From Gemmobacter megaterium (lineage in GTDB: Bacteria; Pseudomonadota; Alphaproteobacteria; Rhodobacterales; Rhodobacteraceae), in assembly GCF_900156815.1 (NCBI RefSeq), contig NZ_FTOT01000007.1:62001-126000 (forward strand): DNA of 64,000 nt. Reading direction: 5' to 3'. This document shows positions 53,715 to 62,472 of this stretch, piece by piece (position 1 is the stretch's first letter; every line of letters begins with the position of its first letter). The translations under genes and the position numbers were made by a program. The notes under the pieces are model-generated. The model was not told the origin of the DNA and did not search any database. It saw only the letters and a program-made list of their open reading frames with translations.

Positions 53715-54998
53715 ATGAACCCCGATGGCAGGCGAAACTTTGGCCCGGCAGCCTTGGCTGTAACGGTTGTTGTGATTGGTTTTGCCTGCAATTTCCTTGC
53801 CCGTGGCGTGGTGGATACCTTCATGGTGTTCATGCAGCCGCTGGAACAGGAGTTCGGCTGGAACCACGCCCAACTGACCCAGGTCTATTCGGTCTATCTG
53901 ATCACGCTGGGGGCGATGTCTCCGTTCACGGGAACCCTGCTTGACAGTTGGGGTCCACGCATCTCGTATCTGACCGGCGCGGCATTGCTGGCAACGGCAA
54001 TGTTCGTCGCTGGCAACACAAGCTCTATCTGGCATCTCTATCTGGCGCCGGGCGTCCTGTGTGGCATGGCGGCCTCGTTGATGGGCATGGTGCCAGCCGC
54101 GGCACTGATCGGGCGATGGTTCGACCGGCAGATGGGTCTGATGGTGGCGATTGCCTATGCCGGTTTCGGCTCGGGAATGCTGGCCATCGTGCCACTTGCA
54201 CAGGCGGGGATCGACGCGTTCGGCTGGCGTGAAACCTATCGCATCCTGTTCTGGTGCTGCGCGGCACTGGTGCCGCTGCTGGCGCTGGTGCCCTGGGGCC
54301 GCATCGGCAACGGGGCGGCGGGAAATACCCGCGCCACAGCGGCGCGGGACCGCTCCGCACGCGGCGGCGCGCGCCAGACCGGCCCGCAATGGACGGTCCG
54401 CAGCGCGATGCGGACCGCCGAATTCTGGTTGTTGGTGCAGGCGTTTTTCTTCACCGCTGTCGCCGCCTATCTGACCACGGTTCAGGTGATCAGTTTCCTG
54501 ATATCGCGTGAATACCCTCCGATCGGGGCCGCTCTGGCCTTTGGCACCGCCGGGATGCTGTCGATCTTCGGCGTCATCCTGTCGGGTTGGGCCATGATGC
54601 GCTTCGGCATCCGGCGCGCGACGCTGGTGTCCTATGTCGGCACGATGGCCGGTATCCTGGCCCTGCTCGCTTTTGCGCGCTGGCCGCATCCTGCGTTGGT
54701 CTGGGTCTTCATCCTGACGTTCGGAACCAGCCAGGGCGCGCGCGGGCCGGTGATATCGGCACTGAATGCCCGCATCTTCGCGCGCGGACGGGTAAGTTCC
54801 ATCTACGGGCTGATCTTCATGCTGATGTCGTTCGGATCGGCCTTTGGCGCCTGGCTGTCCGGGCGGCTTTATGCCTGGACAGGCGATTACTCTGCGGCGT
54901 TTGTCGTCGCCGCGGCTGCCGTTCTGCTGGCCGCCGCACCTTTCGTCCTGACCCGGCGCCTGACCGAGGCGCAGGAACTGGCGCCACCACACGCCTGA
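53715..54998 (+). CDS. MFS transporter (monocarboxylate/oxalate-type)
   Basis: A 427-residue carrier with twelve predicted helices and a charged central loop around 200-220. The MFS loop motif between helices 2 and 3 reads TGTLLDSWGPRISY. Similar carriers exchange or take up organic acids. AGGATAG precedes the ATG. It is the last gene of the locus, 7 bp after the lyase, with a strong terminator after it; it may export or import an acid in addition to the TRAP system. Confidence 0.9.
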   Translation: MNPDGRRNFGPAALAVTVVVIGFACNFLARGVVDTFMVFMQPLEQEFGWNHAQLTQVYSVYLITLGAMSPFTGTLLDSWGPRISYLTGAALLATAMFVAGNTSSIWHLYLAPGVLCGMAASLMGMVPAAALIGRWFDRQMGLMVAIAYAGFGSGMLAIVPLAQAGIDAFGWRETYRILFWCCAALVPLLALVPWGRIGNGAAGNTRATAARDRSARGGARQTGPQWTVRSAMRTAEFWLLVQAFFFTAVAAYLTTVQVISFLISREYPPIGAALAFGTAGMLSIFGVILSGWAMMRFGIRRATLVSYVGTMAGILALLAFARWPHPALVWVFILTFGTSQGARGPVISALNARIFARGRVSSIYGLIFMLMSFGSAFGAWLSGRLYAWTGDYSAAFVVAAAAVLLAAAPFVLTRRLTEAQELAPPHA

Positions 54999-55138
54999 CC
55001 CATCCCCACCAGCCAGCCAACTCCGGCCATCCGACACGCAACAGCTCCGGTCGGCCGGAACCTTGGCCTGCGCTTCGCATTGACCCCGGCACCAAAGGCA
55101 GCATGATCATCCGCCCTCTGGCGGGTGCCGCGCAAGCA

Positions 55139-55166
55139 AAAGCCGGCCCCAGGGGGGGCCGGCTTT
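55139..55166. terminator. bidirectional rho-independent terminator
   Basis: AAAGCCGGCCCC, loop AGGG, GGGGCCGGCTTT: a perfect 12-bp stem with A and T runs at either foot, between the convergent MFS and TRAP binding-protein genes. Confidence 0.9.
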
Positions 55167-55205
55167 CCCGACAGATCATCGGCAACCGTCGTCGTCCGGC
55201 CGGGA

Positions 55206-56234
55206 TTATTCGCTGCGCAAACGGGCCAGTTCGTCCAGCATGGCCTGAGCCTCTGGGCCATTGTCATTGACAAATGCCTCCCAGACCGACTTGGTCAGGT
55301 CACGCCAGCGGTCGGTTTCCTCGGGCGAGAAATAGGCCACATCGGCACCGCCCGCCTTCAGCTCTTCGACAGCCTTGGTCGCGTTTTCCGCCACGGTCTG
55401 CAAGGCACGCTCCCGCAGTTCGGCACCGACATCCATCATGATCTTCTGATTTTCGGGCGACAGGCTGTTGAACACCGCCAGGGACATGATGATCGGCGTG
55501 GTCGCCGGCCAGGCATGTGGGCCAATCATCAGCCCCTTGAGGTTGAGCTTGTTGTCCAGCGTATAGATCGGCGGCAGTATGCCCCCATCCACCACGCCTT
55601 GCGACAGGGCGGGCACCAGTTCGGCACCCGCGATGGCGACGGGCGAGTAGCCCAGAGCCTCGCCAGTCAACTGAGCGATGCGCCCGCCGGTGATGCGAAT
55701 CTTCAGGCCCTTCACATCCTCCAGCGTCTTGGGCGCCGTGTTCTTGGTCAGGTAGATCGAGCTTGGGTAGTCGGTCGGGGCGATCGTTACCAGCTTGAAC
55801 CCGCGTTTTTCCATGGCCGAGGCCAGCACGCCGCCGCCAGTGTCGCTGGCATAGAACTTGGCGGCATGGCTCATGTCATCCAGTTCGACGTCAAAGGCGA
55901 ACGGCAGGTCAAAGACACCCCACAGCGGCTCGACACTGGCGACCACAGGGGCAACCGAATAGGTCATCGCCACCTGGCCCGACAGGATGCCCGGCAGTTC
56001 CTGGTTGATCGGCATGATCTGGGCCGACGGAAAGACACGGAAGGTGACTTCGCCATTCGTGCGCTCTGTCACCTGCTGGGTGAACCATTCCACATTGCGG
56101 TGATGCTGCGAGGCGACAGGATAGGCATGAACAAAGCGCAGTTCCTGTGCGACGGCGGGCAATGACATCGCACCGATGGCCAGCGCCCCCAGAACCGCCC
56201 GCTTCAGCGGCCCGGTGAAGGATGTTGCAAACAT
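55206..56234 (-). CDS. TRAP transporter substrate-binding protein (DctP-like)
   Basis: A 342-residue periplasmic protein. The signal peptide ends SLPAVAQ near residue 27; the mature protein begins ELRFVHAYPVASQHHRNVEWF and has the DctP core (VKGLKIRITGGRIAQLTGEALG with the ligand-binding Arg). GGGAGAGAG lies before the ATG. It is last in a four-gene operon (alcohol dehydrogenase, DctQ, DctM, DctP). The binding-protein sequence is unlike the one at 45892, so it carries a different ligand. Confidence 0.93.
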   Translation of the reverse strand: MFATSFTGPLKRAVLGALAIGAMSLPAVAQELRFVHAYPVASQHHRNVEWFTQQVTERTNGEVTFRVFPSAQIMPINQELPGILSGQVAMTYSVAPVVASVEPLWGVFDLPFAFDVELDDMSHAAKFYASDTGGGVLASAMEKRGFKLVTIAPTDYPSSIYLTKNTAPKTLEDVKGLKIRITGGRIAQLTGEALGYSPVAIAGAELVPALSQGVVDGGILPPIYTLDNKLNLKGLMIGPHAWPATTPIIMSLAVFNSLSPENQKIMMDVGAELRERALQTVAENATKAVEELKAGGADVAYFSPEETDRWRDLTKSVWEAFVNDNGPEAQAMLDELARLRSE

Positions 56235-56299
56235 GGTCTCTCTCCCTTGAAGTTGCCCGGCCCTTCCTCTGACCGGGGCTGAAGCGCGGTCGGGCCGCG

Positions 56300-57565
56300 T
56301 CATTCGAAAACGGTTGAAATGCCGGGCACCGCCCACAACAGCAGCAGTGCCAGAACCAGGGTCGCCAGATAGGGCAACGCCCCGCGCATCACGGCCCCGA
56401 TGGGTACATTGAACACACCACTCAGCGCGAACAGGCTCATACCCACCGGCGGAGTCACCTGCGCAACCATCATGCAGGCGATGGTCAGGATGGCGAAATG
56501 CGTTGGCGAGTAGCCCAGCGCGATGACAACGGGAAACACGATCGGAATCGTGATGTACAGGATCGGCACCGGATCCAGCACCGTTCCCAGAAGCACGAAG
56601 ATCAGCAGGATCAGGCCCATGGTGATATGGGTGTTCACCGGCAGCGAGGTCATGAACCGTGTGAACGCCTGCGGCACATCGGCAAAGGTCAGCGCATTGG
56701 CAAAGACGGTGGCGCCACCCAGGATGATGAAGATGATCGTACTGGTAACAACAGCCCCTTCGGCCGATTTGAAGATCCGGCGCAGGGTAAAGGCCTTGCG
56801 CTCGAAAATGGCGCTGGCAGCAAGGACATAGACCACAGCCACCGCTGCCGCCTCGGTCGGGGTGAATATCCCGGCATAGATACCGCCCAGAACCACGAAC
56901 GGCATGATCAGCGCGGGCAGCGCCTCCATAAAGCTGCGCCGTATCTCGGCGGCGCTGGCACGTGGCCGCAGTTCATGCTGGCCAAAGATGTTGAGCGCCA
57001 CGGCGGTTGCCACCAGCAGGACCGTCACGACCAGGCCGGGAATGATACCGGCCAGAAAGAGCTTGGAGACATCCATCTGCACCAGCGAGGCAAACAGGAT
57101 CATGTAGATGCTGGGGGGGATCATCTGACCCAGCGTGCCTGAAACCGCGATGATGCCCAAGGCATCATGCTGTTTGTACCCTGCCCGGATCATGTAGGGC
57201 AGCAGCATCGAACCCACGGCAACCACGGTGGCGGTGGACGATCCCGACAGCGCCCCAAAGATCGCACAGGTCACGACCCCGGTTGCAGGAAGACCACCGC
57301 GCAGATGGCCCAGCAGATTTTCGATGAACCGAAACAAGCGACCAGCGAGGCCGAGATCGGTCATCAGATTGCCTGCGAACAGGAAATAAGGCACCGCCAG
57401 CAACAACCAACTGTCGGTTGCAATGTATAGCTGCGACACCACCATCTGCGTCGGCAAGCCGATATCCAGAACGGCGATCACGCCACCCGACACCAGCATC
57501 GCTGCCCAGACCGGCGCACCGAGCACGAGCAGGATGAAAAAGACAGCGAATGCGATTGCGGTCAT
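56300..57565 (-). CDS. TRAP transporter large permease (DctM-like)
   Basis: A 421-residue membrane protein with about twelve helices, e.g. FGALSGSSTATVVAVGSMLLP and VLLGTVLDPVPILYITIPIVFPVV. GGAGGGGTGAAGGA precedes the ATG, which overlaps the DctQ stop as ATGA. It forms the importer core with the neighbouring DctQ and DctP. Confidence 0.95.
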   Translation of the reverse strand: MTAIAFAVFFILLVLGAPVWAAMLVSGGVIAVLDIGLPTQMVVSQLYIATDSWLLLAVPYFLFAGNLMTDLGLAGRLFRFIENLLGHLRGGLPATGVVTCAIFGALSGSSTATVVAVGSMLLPYMIRAGYKQHDALGIIAVSGTLGQMIPPSIYMILFASLVQMDVSKLFLAGIIPGLVVTVLLVATAVALNIFGQHELRPRASAAEIRRSFMEALPALIMPFVVLGGIYAGIFTPTEAAAVAVVYVLAASAIFERKAFTLRRIFKSAEGAVVTSTIIFIILGGATVFANALTFADVPQAFTRFMTSLPVNTHITMGLILLIFVLLGTVLDPVPILYITIPIVFPVVIALGYSPTHFAILTIACMMVAQVTPPVGMSLFALSGVFNVPIGAVMRGALPYLATLVLALLLLWAVPGISTVFE

Positions 57566-58098
57566 TCCTTCACCCCTCCGGCCAGCGACAGCGGCGCATC
57601 CGCAACGCGGTAGACGACGCGAAGCACGGCGTAGAAAAGGGCAATCCCGACCCCGACCGGCAACGCAGCCGACGGCACCCAGGCCTTCATCTCACCGGAC
57701 ATGGTGGTCAGGCCCATGGCATAAAGCCCGGCCTCCCATTGCCAGGCGGCCCAGAACAAGCCAGCCAGCAGAACGACCAGCAGCACATGCAGACCAAGGT
57801 CAAAGAAGCGATAGACCCGCTTCGGCATCATATCGGTGACGATCGACATCGTGAGATGCGCGTTCCGGGTGATCAACGGGCCAAAGTACAGCAACGTCGC
57901 ATAGACGATGAAGAAACGGCACAACTCCTCGATGATCGACCAGGAACTGCCGAAGATATAGCGTAGCACCACACTGACAAAGGCCAGCAGCACGCTCAAT
58001 GTCAGCAGCGTCACGGCGACACCGGCCAGAACCCGGTTCAACAGCGTCTCGACCGCGCGCAGACCGGCAATCAGGCCGGTTTCAGGCCGGTCACTCAT
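57562..58098 (-). CDS. TRAP transporter small permease (DctQ-like)
   Basis: A 178-residue four-helix protein; SVVLRYIFGSSWSIIEELCRFF and LITRNAHLTMSIVTDMMPKR are typical of DctQ. The start ATG overlaps the end of the alcohol dehydrogenase by 8 bp, so a longer upstream reading frame inside that gene is rejected. Confidence 0.93.
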   Translation of the reverse strand: MSDRPETGLIAGLRAVETLLNRVLAGVAVTLLTLSVLLAFVSVVLRYIFGSSWSIIEELCRFFIVYATLLYFGPLITRNAHLTMSIVTDMMPKRVYRFFDLGLHVLLVVLLAGLFWAAWQWEAGLYAMGLTTMSGEMKAWVPSAALPVGVGIALFYAVLRVVYRVADAPLSLAGGVKE

Positions 58099-59188
58099 AG
58101 CTGATGACCCCGCGCGCCAATACACCGGAATGCAGGTCGTGGAACGCCTCGTTGATCTGGTCCAGCCGGTAGCGGCGCGAAATGAGTTCATCCAGCCGAA
58201 GACGGTTGGAACGGTACAGATCCACCAGCCGCTCGACATCCAGCCGGGGACGGTAGCTGCCATAGAACGACCCGGTCAGCACCTTTTCATTCATCGGCAG
58301 GCTAATCGCCTCGATTTCACAGCAGGCTCCGACTTCGGCGATACCGACGACAACCGCTTTGCCGCCGGGCCGGATCGCCTCGTAGCATTGGCGGATGGTA
58401 TGTTTGTTGCCGATCGCCTCGAACGCATGATCCACACCGCGCCCCTGGGTCAGGCTGCGGGCTATGGCAATCGGATCTTCGGTGCGCGCGTCGATCAGGT
58501 GGGTCGCGCCGAAATCCCTGGCAATCGCCAGCTTGTCGGGGTTGAGATCGGAGACGGCAATGACAGAGGCACCCGCGATCCTTGCGCCCTGCACCACATT
58601 CAGGCCGATGCCGCCCGTCCCCACCACCAGAACAGAGTCGCCCGGACGCACGGCAGAGGTATTGAAGACCGCCCCGGTGCCCGTCAGCACGCCGCAGCCG
58701 ATCAGGGCCGCCGCCTCCATCGGGACTTCCTCCGGGATCTTGACGGCACAGCGTGCGGGAACAACGCCCATCTCGGCAAAGGACGACACCACCATATGGT
58801 GGATTTCCTCCTCTCCGCGGCGCAGGCGCGTGGTGCCGTTCGGCATGGTCCCGCCGCGCAGGATGCTGCGCCCGACCTCGCACAGATTGGGTCGGCCGGA
58901 ACAGCAATAGAAGCACTGCCCGCAATCATAGAGGAACGACATCACCACCCGGTCGCCCGGCACCAGATGCGTCACGCCATGCCCCACCTGCTCGACATAG
59001 CCGGCCGCCTCGTGCCCCAGAACGATAGGCAGCGCAGACGGGCGCTTGCCCTCCATCCGGGTCATGTCGCTGTGGCACACCCCACTGGCGGCAAAGCGCA
59101 CGAGAACCTCGCCATCCTGCGGAGGCAGGAGATCCAGGTCTTCGAGGCTCAAAGGTTCGCCATACTGGCGTAGAACAGCTGCTTTCAC
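58091..59188 (-). CDS. zinc-dependent alcohol dehydrogenase (MDR)
   Basis: A 365-residue class III-like alcohol dehydrogenase. Catalytic zinc ligands in GVCHSDM (Cys37) and GHEAAGYVEQVG (His59/Glu60); structural zinc cysteines in DCGQCFYCCSGRPNLC (~89-103); NAD site GTGGIGLNVVQGARIAG near 190 with the Asp of VSDLNPDK selecting NAD. It starts with GTG and GGAG 8 nt upstream. It is first in an operon with a TRAP importer, so the imported molecule or a product is probably an alcohol or aldehyde. Divergent from the SDR at 59630. Confidence 0.93.
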   Translation of the reverse strand: MKAAVLRQYGEPLSLEDLDLLPPQDGEVLVRFAASGVCHSDMTRMEGKRPSALPIVLGHEAAGYVEQVGHGVTHLVPGDRVVMSFLYDCGQCFYCCSGRPNLCEVGRSILRGGTMPNGTTRLRRGEEEIHHMVVSSFAEMGVVPARCAVKIPEEVPMEAAALIGCGVLTGTGAVFNTSAVRPGDSVLVVGTGGIGLNVVQGARIAGASVIAVSDLNPDKLAIARDFGATHLIDARTEDPIAIARSLTQGRGVDHAFEAIGNKHTIRQCYEAIRPGGKAVVVGIAEVGACCEIEAISLPMNEKVLTGSFYGSYRPRLDVERLVDLYRSNRLRLDELISRRYRLDQINEAFHDLHSGVLARGVISYE

Positions 59189-59310
59189 GGTGCGCTCCTC
59201 CCTATCGACGAACCCTGATTGTTCACCATCATGGATTCATCACTGCGTTCGTGACCGAGAACAGGATGGTCATATATCTGATCACTACGTCAAGAAACAT
59301 TCTCATAGTT

Positions 59311-59328
59311 ACGCAAATACACGCAAAT
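59311..59328. promoter_or_regulatory. tandem 8-bp direct repeats, candidate operator
   Basis: ACGCAAAT at 59311 and 59321, ten bases apart, i.e. one helical turn, in the AT-rich centre of the divergent region. Confidence 0.45.
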
Positions 59329-59342
59329 TTAGACCATGCGAG

Positions 59343-59361
59343 AATGCTGCGTCGCAGCATT
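59343..59361. promoter_or_regulatory. 19-bp palindrome, candidate operator
   Basis: AATGCTGCG, one base, CGCAGCATT. Perfect 9-bp arms. It is placed between the two divergent promoters and could bind a dimeric regulator or form a hairpin in the SDR leader. Confidence 0.5.
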
Positions 59362-59629
59362 ATGACGGTAAAATCGTGATGCTATCGCAGAATTTTCTCT
59401 GAAATTTGTGCAGGTATGTGCATTCCAAGGCTAATATAATGGACAATCTTGCGACACGACCCTAGTCTCCGGCCCAAATCGGGGCGCGTGGGCGATACGA
59501 CGGCGAATCGCGGGAACACCGCGCAGTCATGCCTGCGGCAGCGCAGGCCCGCGACCTGAAGGACGGGCGGCGCTGTCGGGCTCCAGGGCCCCTGGCGTCG
59601 ATGCGATGCGACCTGAATCAGGAGGAAAC

Positions 59630-60400
59630 ATGCGACTTCAGGGTAAACTGGCCGTCATCACCGCGGCAGCCTCGGGAATGGGACGTGCAGGGGTGGAACT
59701 GTTCTGCCGCGAGGGCGCAAGGGTGTGCGCGGTTGACGTGAATGCCGAGGCACTGGCCGCGATGGCCTCTGACATGGCCGCCAAGGGTACGCCCATCGAA
59801 ACCGTGCAGGCCGATCTCTCGACCGTCGATGGCGCAAAGGACAGCATCCATACCGCAGCAGACAAGCTGGGGGGCATAGATATCCTCTGGGCTCATGCGG
59901 GCATTCCGGGGCCGGGCGGGATTGAGGATCTGGATCTGGATGCCTATCGCAAAGCCATGGCGCTGAACGTGGATTCCGCCGTTCTTGCCGCGGGCGAGGT
60001 GGTCCGCCACATGCGCAAGCGGGGCGGCGGGGCGATTGTGTTCACCGCCTCGGTCTCGGGGCTGGTCGGCTCGCGCTTTTCACCGATCTATTCTGCCGGA
60101 AAGTTTGCAGTGGTCGGGCTGACGAAATCGCTGGCACAGACCTATGCCCCGGACAAGGTTCGCGTGAACGTGGTCTGCCCCGGCCTGGCTGACACGCCGA
60201 TGATGACCAAGTTCACCAGCCGCAAGGGCGACCCGGTCGAGGCCGAAGCAAATGCCAATGCGATGATCGCGCAGGTTCCCCTTGGCCGTCTTGTCCGGGC
60301 AGAGGAAGTCGCCCATGCCGCATTGTGGCTGGCCTCGGACGATGCAGGCTTTGTTACCGGGATCGAGCTGCCTGTCGACGGTGGCTTCATCTGCCGCTGA
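59630..60400 (+). CDS. short-chain dehydrogenase/reductase
   Basis: A 256-residue classical SDR. The cofactor motif is AAASGMGRAG near residue 14, with Asp near 37 (VDVNAEAL) favouring NAD. AHAGIPGPG replaces NNAG; catalytic Ser in TASVSGLVG and Tyr/Lys in YSAGK (~151-155). The C-terminus VTGIELPVDGGF is typical. GGAGGAAAC precedes the ATG. Divergent from the alcohol dehydrogenase-TRAP operon, so it may act on the same substrate family as a second oxidation step. Confidence 0.93.
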   Translation: MRLQGKLAVITAAASGMGRAGVELFCREGARVCAVDVNAEALAAMASDMAAKGTPIETVQADLSTVDGAKDSIHTAADKLGGIDILWAHAGIPGPGGIEDLDLDAYRKAMALNVDSAVLAAGEVVRHMRKRGGGAIVFTASVSGLVGSRFSPIYSAGKFAVVGLTKSLAQTYAPDKVRVNVVCPGLADTPMMTKFTSRKGDPVEAEANANAMIAQVPLGRLVRAEEVAHAALWLASDDAGFVTGIELPVDGGFICR

Positions 60401-60410
60401 ACGCCCACGG

Positions 60411-60430
60411 CGGGGCCTACACGGGCCCCG
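60411..60430 (+). terminator. hairpin after SDR
   Basis: CGGGGCC, loop TACACG, GGCCCCG: a perfect 7-bp stem 10 bp after the stop. A TTGACA lies just downstream at 60433 and could be the -35 box of the helicase gene, though no good -10 is visible. Confidence 0.5.
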
Positions 60431-60623
60431 TCTTGACATTTCGGCCCATTCCGCCCATCTGGGCATCATCTGTCGCACCCCGTGCCGCGTGAGCACCTAT
60501 GGGCGCAGGCAGTTCAGGTTCCCACCATCACGCAGGGGCACCGATCCGGCAGGCGCAAGGACAAGAGGTTCGTGCGGTTCGCTGCCGGTGGCCCTTTGCA
60601 ACCCCGTGCGGGGTGGAGCCGAT

Positions 60624-61997
60624 ATGACAACCTTTGCCGACCTGGGGCTTTCCCCCAACCTTCTCAAATCCCTCGAACGCCTTGGGTTCGACACTCCGAC
60701 CCCGATCCAGAAACAGGCCATTCCACAAGTGCTTGCCGGTCACGACCTGATGGGTCTGGCCCAGACCGGCACCGGCAAGACCGCCGCCTTCGGCCTGCCG
60801 CTTCTGAACCGGATTCTCGACATCGGCCACCCGCCGCAGCCGCGCACGGTGCGCGCGCTGATCATGGCGCCGACGCGCGAACTGGTTGCCCAGATCGCCG
60901 ACCACCTGACCCAATTCACCAAGGGCACCCCGGTCAAGGTGCTGAAAGTCATCGGCGGAGCCTCGTTGCACAAGCAAGCCGAGGCGCTGGCGCGCGGTGC
61001 CGATGTGCTGGTTGCCACCCCAGGACGCCTGATCGACCTTCTGGAACGCCGCGCCCTGACACTGGATGCCACAGGGTATCTGGTATTGGACGAGGCCGAT
61101 CAGATGCTTGACATGGGGTTCATTCATCTGCTGCGCCAGATCGCACGCTACCTGCCGCACAAGCGCCAGACGCTGATGTTCTCGGCCACCATGCCCAAGC
61201 TGATCGACGAGATCGCCGATGCCTATCTGCGCAATCCGGTGAAAGTCGCGGCCAACCCTCCTGGCAAGACCGCCGACCGTATCGAACAGGCGGTACATTT
61301 CACCAACCAGGGCGACAAGGCCAAGCTGCTTGAAGACTACCTGCTCAAACACCCCGGCGAAGCCGCGCTGGTATTCAACCGCACCAAGCACGGGGCGGAA
61401 AAGCTGATGAAGCTGCTGGTCTCCTGGGGCTTCAGCGCGGGTTCGATCCATGGCAACAAGAGCCAGAACCACCGCGAACGCACCTTGGCGGCATTCCGCG
61501 CCGGCGAACTGGACGTTCTGGTCGCCACGGATGTGGCGGCGCGCGGCATCGACATTCCGTTGGTGCGTCATGTCTACAACTATGACCTGCCGAACGTGCC
61601 GGACAACTATGTGCATCGCATCGGACGCACGGCACGGGCCGGGGCATCCGGCAAGGCCGTGGCCTTCTGCGCCCCTGCCGAGATGGACGAGTTGAAAGCG
61701 ATCGAGAAGGTCACGGGCCAACCGCTGCCGGTGATCGGCGGCGCCCCGTATGAAGGTGCCACCGCGCGGCCGTCCCATGCCCCCCGCCGTCCAGGCCAGG
61801 ACAAGCCGCAAGGCCCACGCAAATCCCGGCCACAAAGCGCACGGTCACAGGGCGACAAGCCGCATGGTGCAAAGCCTCAGGGCGCCAAGCCGGGCCAACG
61901 CAGCGACGGCAAGCCGGCAGGCCAACGCTCAAGCCGCCCGGCCCAGCCCAAGGTTGCGGCATCGGGCAATCGCCCGCCGCGCCGCCAGCCGCGCTGA
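60624..61997 (+). CDS. DEAD-box RNA helicase, RhlE-like
   Basis: A 457-residue helicase. Q-motif GFDTPTPIQKQAIP, motif I AQTGTGKT near 47-54, motif II DEAD at about 150, SAT, and C-terminal motifs VATDVAARGIDIP and HRIGRTARAG. The last ~80 residues are a basic, repetitive tail (DKPxG, AKPxG units) for non-specific RNA binding, as in RhlE proteins. It unwinds RNA in decay or ribosome assembly. The ATG with GGTGGAG upstream is chosen; an open frame further upstream overlaps the SDR and is rejected. It ends at a convergent terminator. Confidence 0.95.
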   Translation: MTTFADLGLSPNLLKSLERLGFDTPTPIQKQAIPQVLAGHDLMGLAQTGTGKTAAFGLPLLNRILDIGHPPQPRTVRALIMAPTRELVAQIADHLTQFTKGTPVKVLKVIGGASLHKQAEALARGADVLVATPGRLIDLLERRALTLDATGYLVLDEADQMLDMGFIHLLRQIARYLPHKRQTLMFSATMPKLIDEIADAYLRNPVKVAANPPGKTADRIEQAVHFTNQGDKAKLLEDYLLKHPGEAALVFNRTKHGAEKLMKLLVSWGFSAGSIHGNKSQNHRERTLAAFRAGELDVLVATDVAARGIDIPLVRHVYNYDLPNVPDNYVHRIGRTARAGASGKAVAFCAPAEMDELKAIEKVTGQPLPVIGGAPYEGATARPSHAPRRPGQDKPQGPRKSRPQSARSQGDKPHGAKPQGAKPGQRSDGKPAGQRSSRPAQPKVAASGNRPPRRQPR

Positions 61998-62003
61998 CAA
62001 CAG

Positions 62004-62026
62004 GACCGGCAGGTCAACTGCCGGTC
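62004..62026. terminator. hairpin between convergent helicase and HTH genes
   Basis: GACCGGCAG, loop GTCAA, CTGCCGGTC: a perfect 9-bp stem just after the helicase stop. The stop codon of the opposite gene lies in the loop. Confidence 0.65.
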
Positions 62027-62472
62027 GATTCCTGTTCCAGGCTCAGCTTCATATCCAGCAGCACTTGCTGCAAGGCCAGCGTCTCTCGCAGCAAACGCTT
62101 GGCTTCGTTGATGGAAATCACACCGTCGCTGATGGCGGTGTGGTATTCGCTCATCAGCATGGCAAACCTTTGGGACAGCATGACAACGTCGTTGTTCACC
62201 CCACCCGACGCCGCGTTGCGCCGATCCTGATCATACGACAGCGTGACGCCTTGCAAATCCGCCAATGCGGCCGTCACATGCGGGAATTTCGCCTCTGCTT
62301 CCAATAGTGCAACGACGTCAACCGGCATGAACCTGTCGTCGTGCTCCTCGGATTCCGAATAGTACCGGCCCAGTGTCGCCTTGGACTTGCCCGTGATGAC
62401 GCAGGCCGCCTCGATGCCTACGTCCTTCACCAGCGCCTCGGTGTGTTTCTTCAGATAGCTTGCCAGCGACAT
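62014..62472 (-). CDS. conserved small protein with putative HTH
   Basis: A 152-residue cytoplasmic protein known to me as a conserved hypothetical of Rhodobacteraceae. Residues ~18-42 (GIEAACVITGKSKATLGRYYSES) look like a helix-turn-helix, similar in layout to phage CII-like regulators; the middle (VDVVALLEAEAKFPHVTAAL) and the C-terminal half are helical and could mediate oligomerisation. Start MSLASYLKKH is chosen; GGGGG lies before it. Two further in-frame starts lie upstream without support. The inverted repeat 26 bp before the ATG may be its own operator. Confidence 0.75.
   Translation of the reverse strand: MSLASYLKKHTEALVKDVGIEAACVITGKSKATLGRYYSESEEHDDRFMPVDVVALLEAEAKFPHVTAALADLQGVTLSYDQDRRNAASGGVNNDVVMLSQRFAMLMSEYHTAISDGVISINEAKRLLRETLALQQVLLDMKLSLEQESTGS

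Larger units (their letters stand above)
59189..59629. other. 441-bp divergent regulatory region
   Basis: Between the alcohol dehydrogenase-TRAP operon and the SDR. It is unusually AT-rich for this genome between about 59240 and 59460 and holds the direct repeats and palindrome listed separately. No gene is seen, and no regulator gene lies next to it. Confidence 0.7.

Noticed and set aside
60433-60480. TTGACA as promoter of the helicase gene
   Set aside because: No convincing -10 box at the right spacing; kept only as a remark.
61750-61990. Helicase C-terminal tail as a frameshift artefact
   Set aside because: Basic Lys/Pro/Gly/Gln repeats are normal for RhlE-type helicases, and the frame is continuous to the stop.
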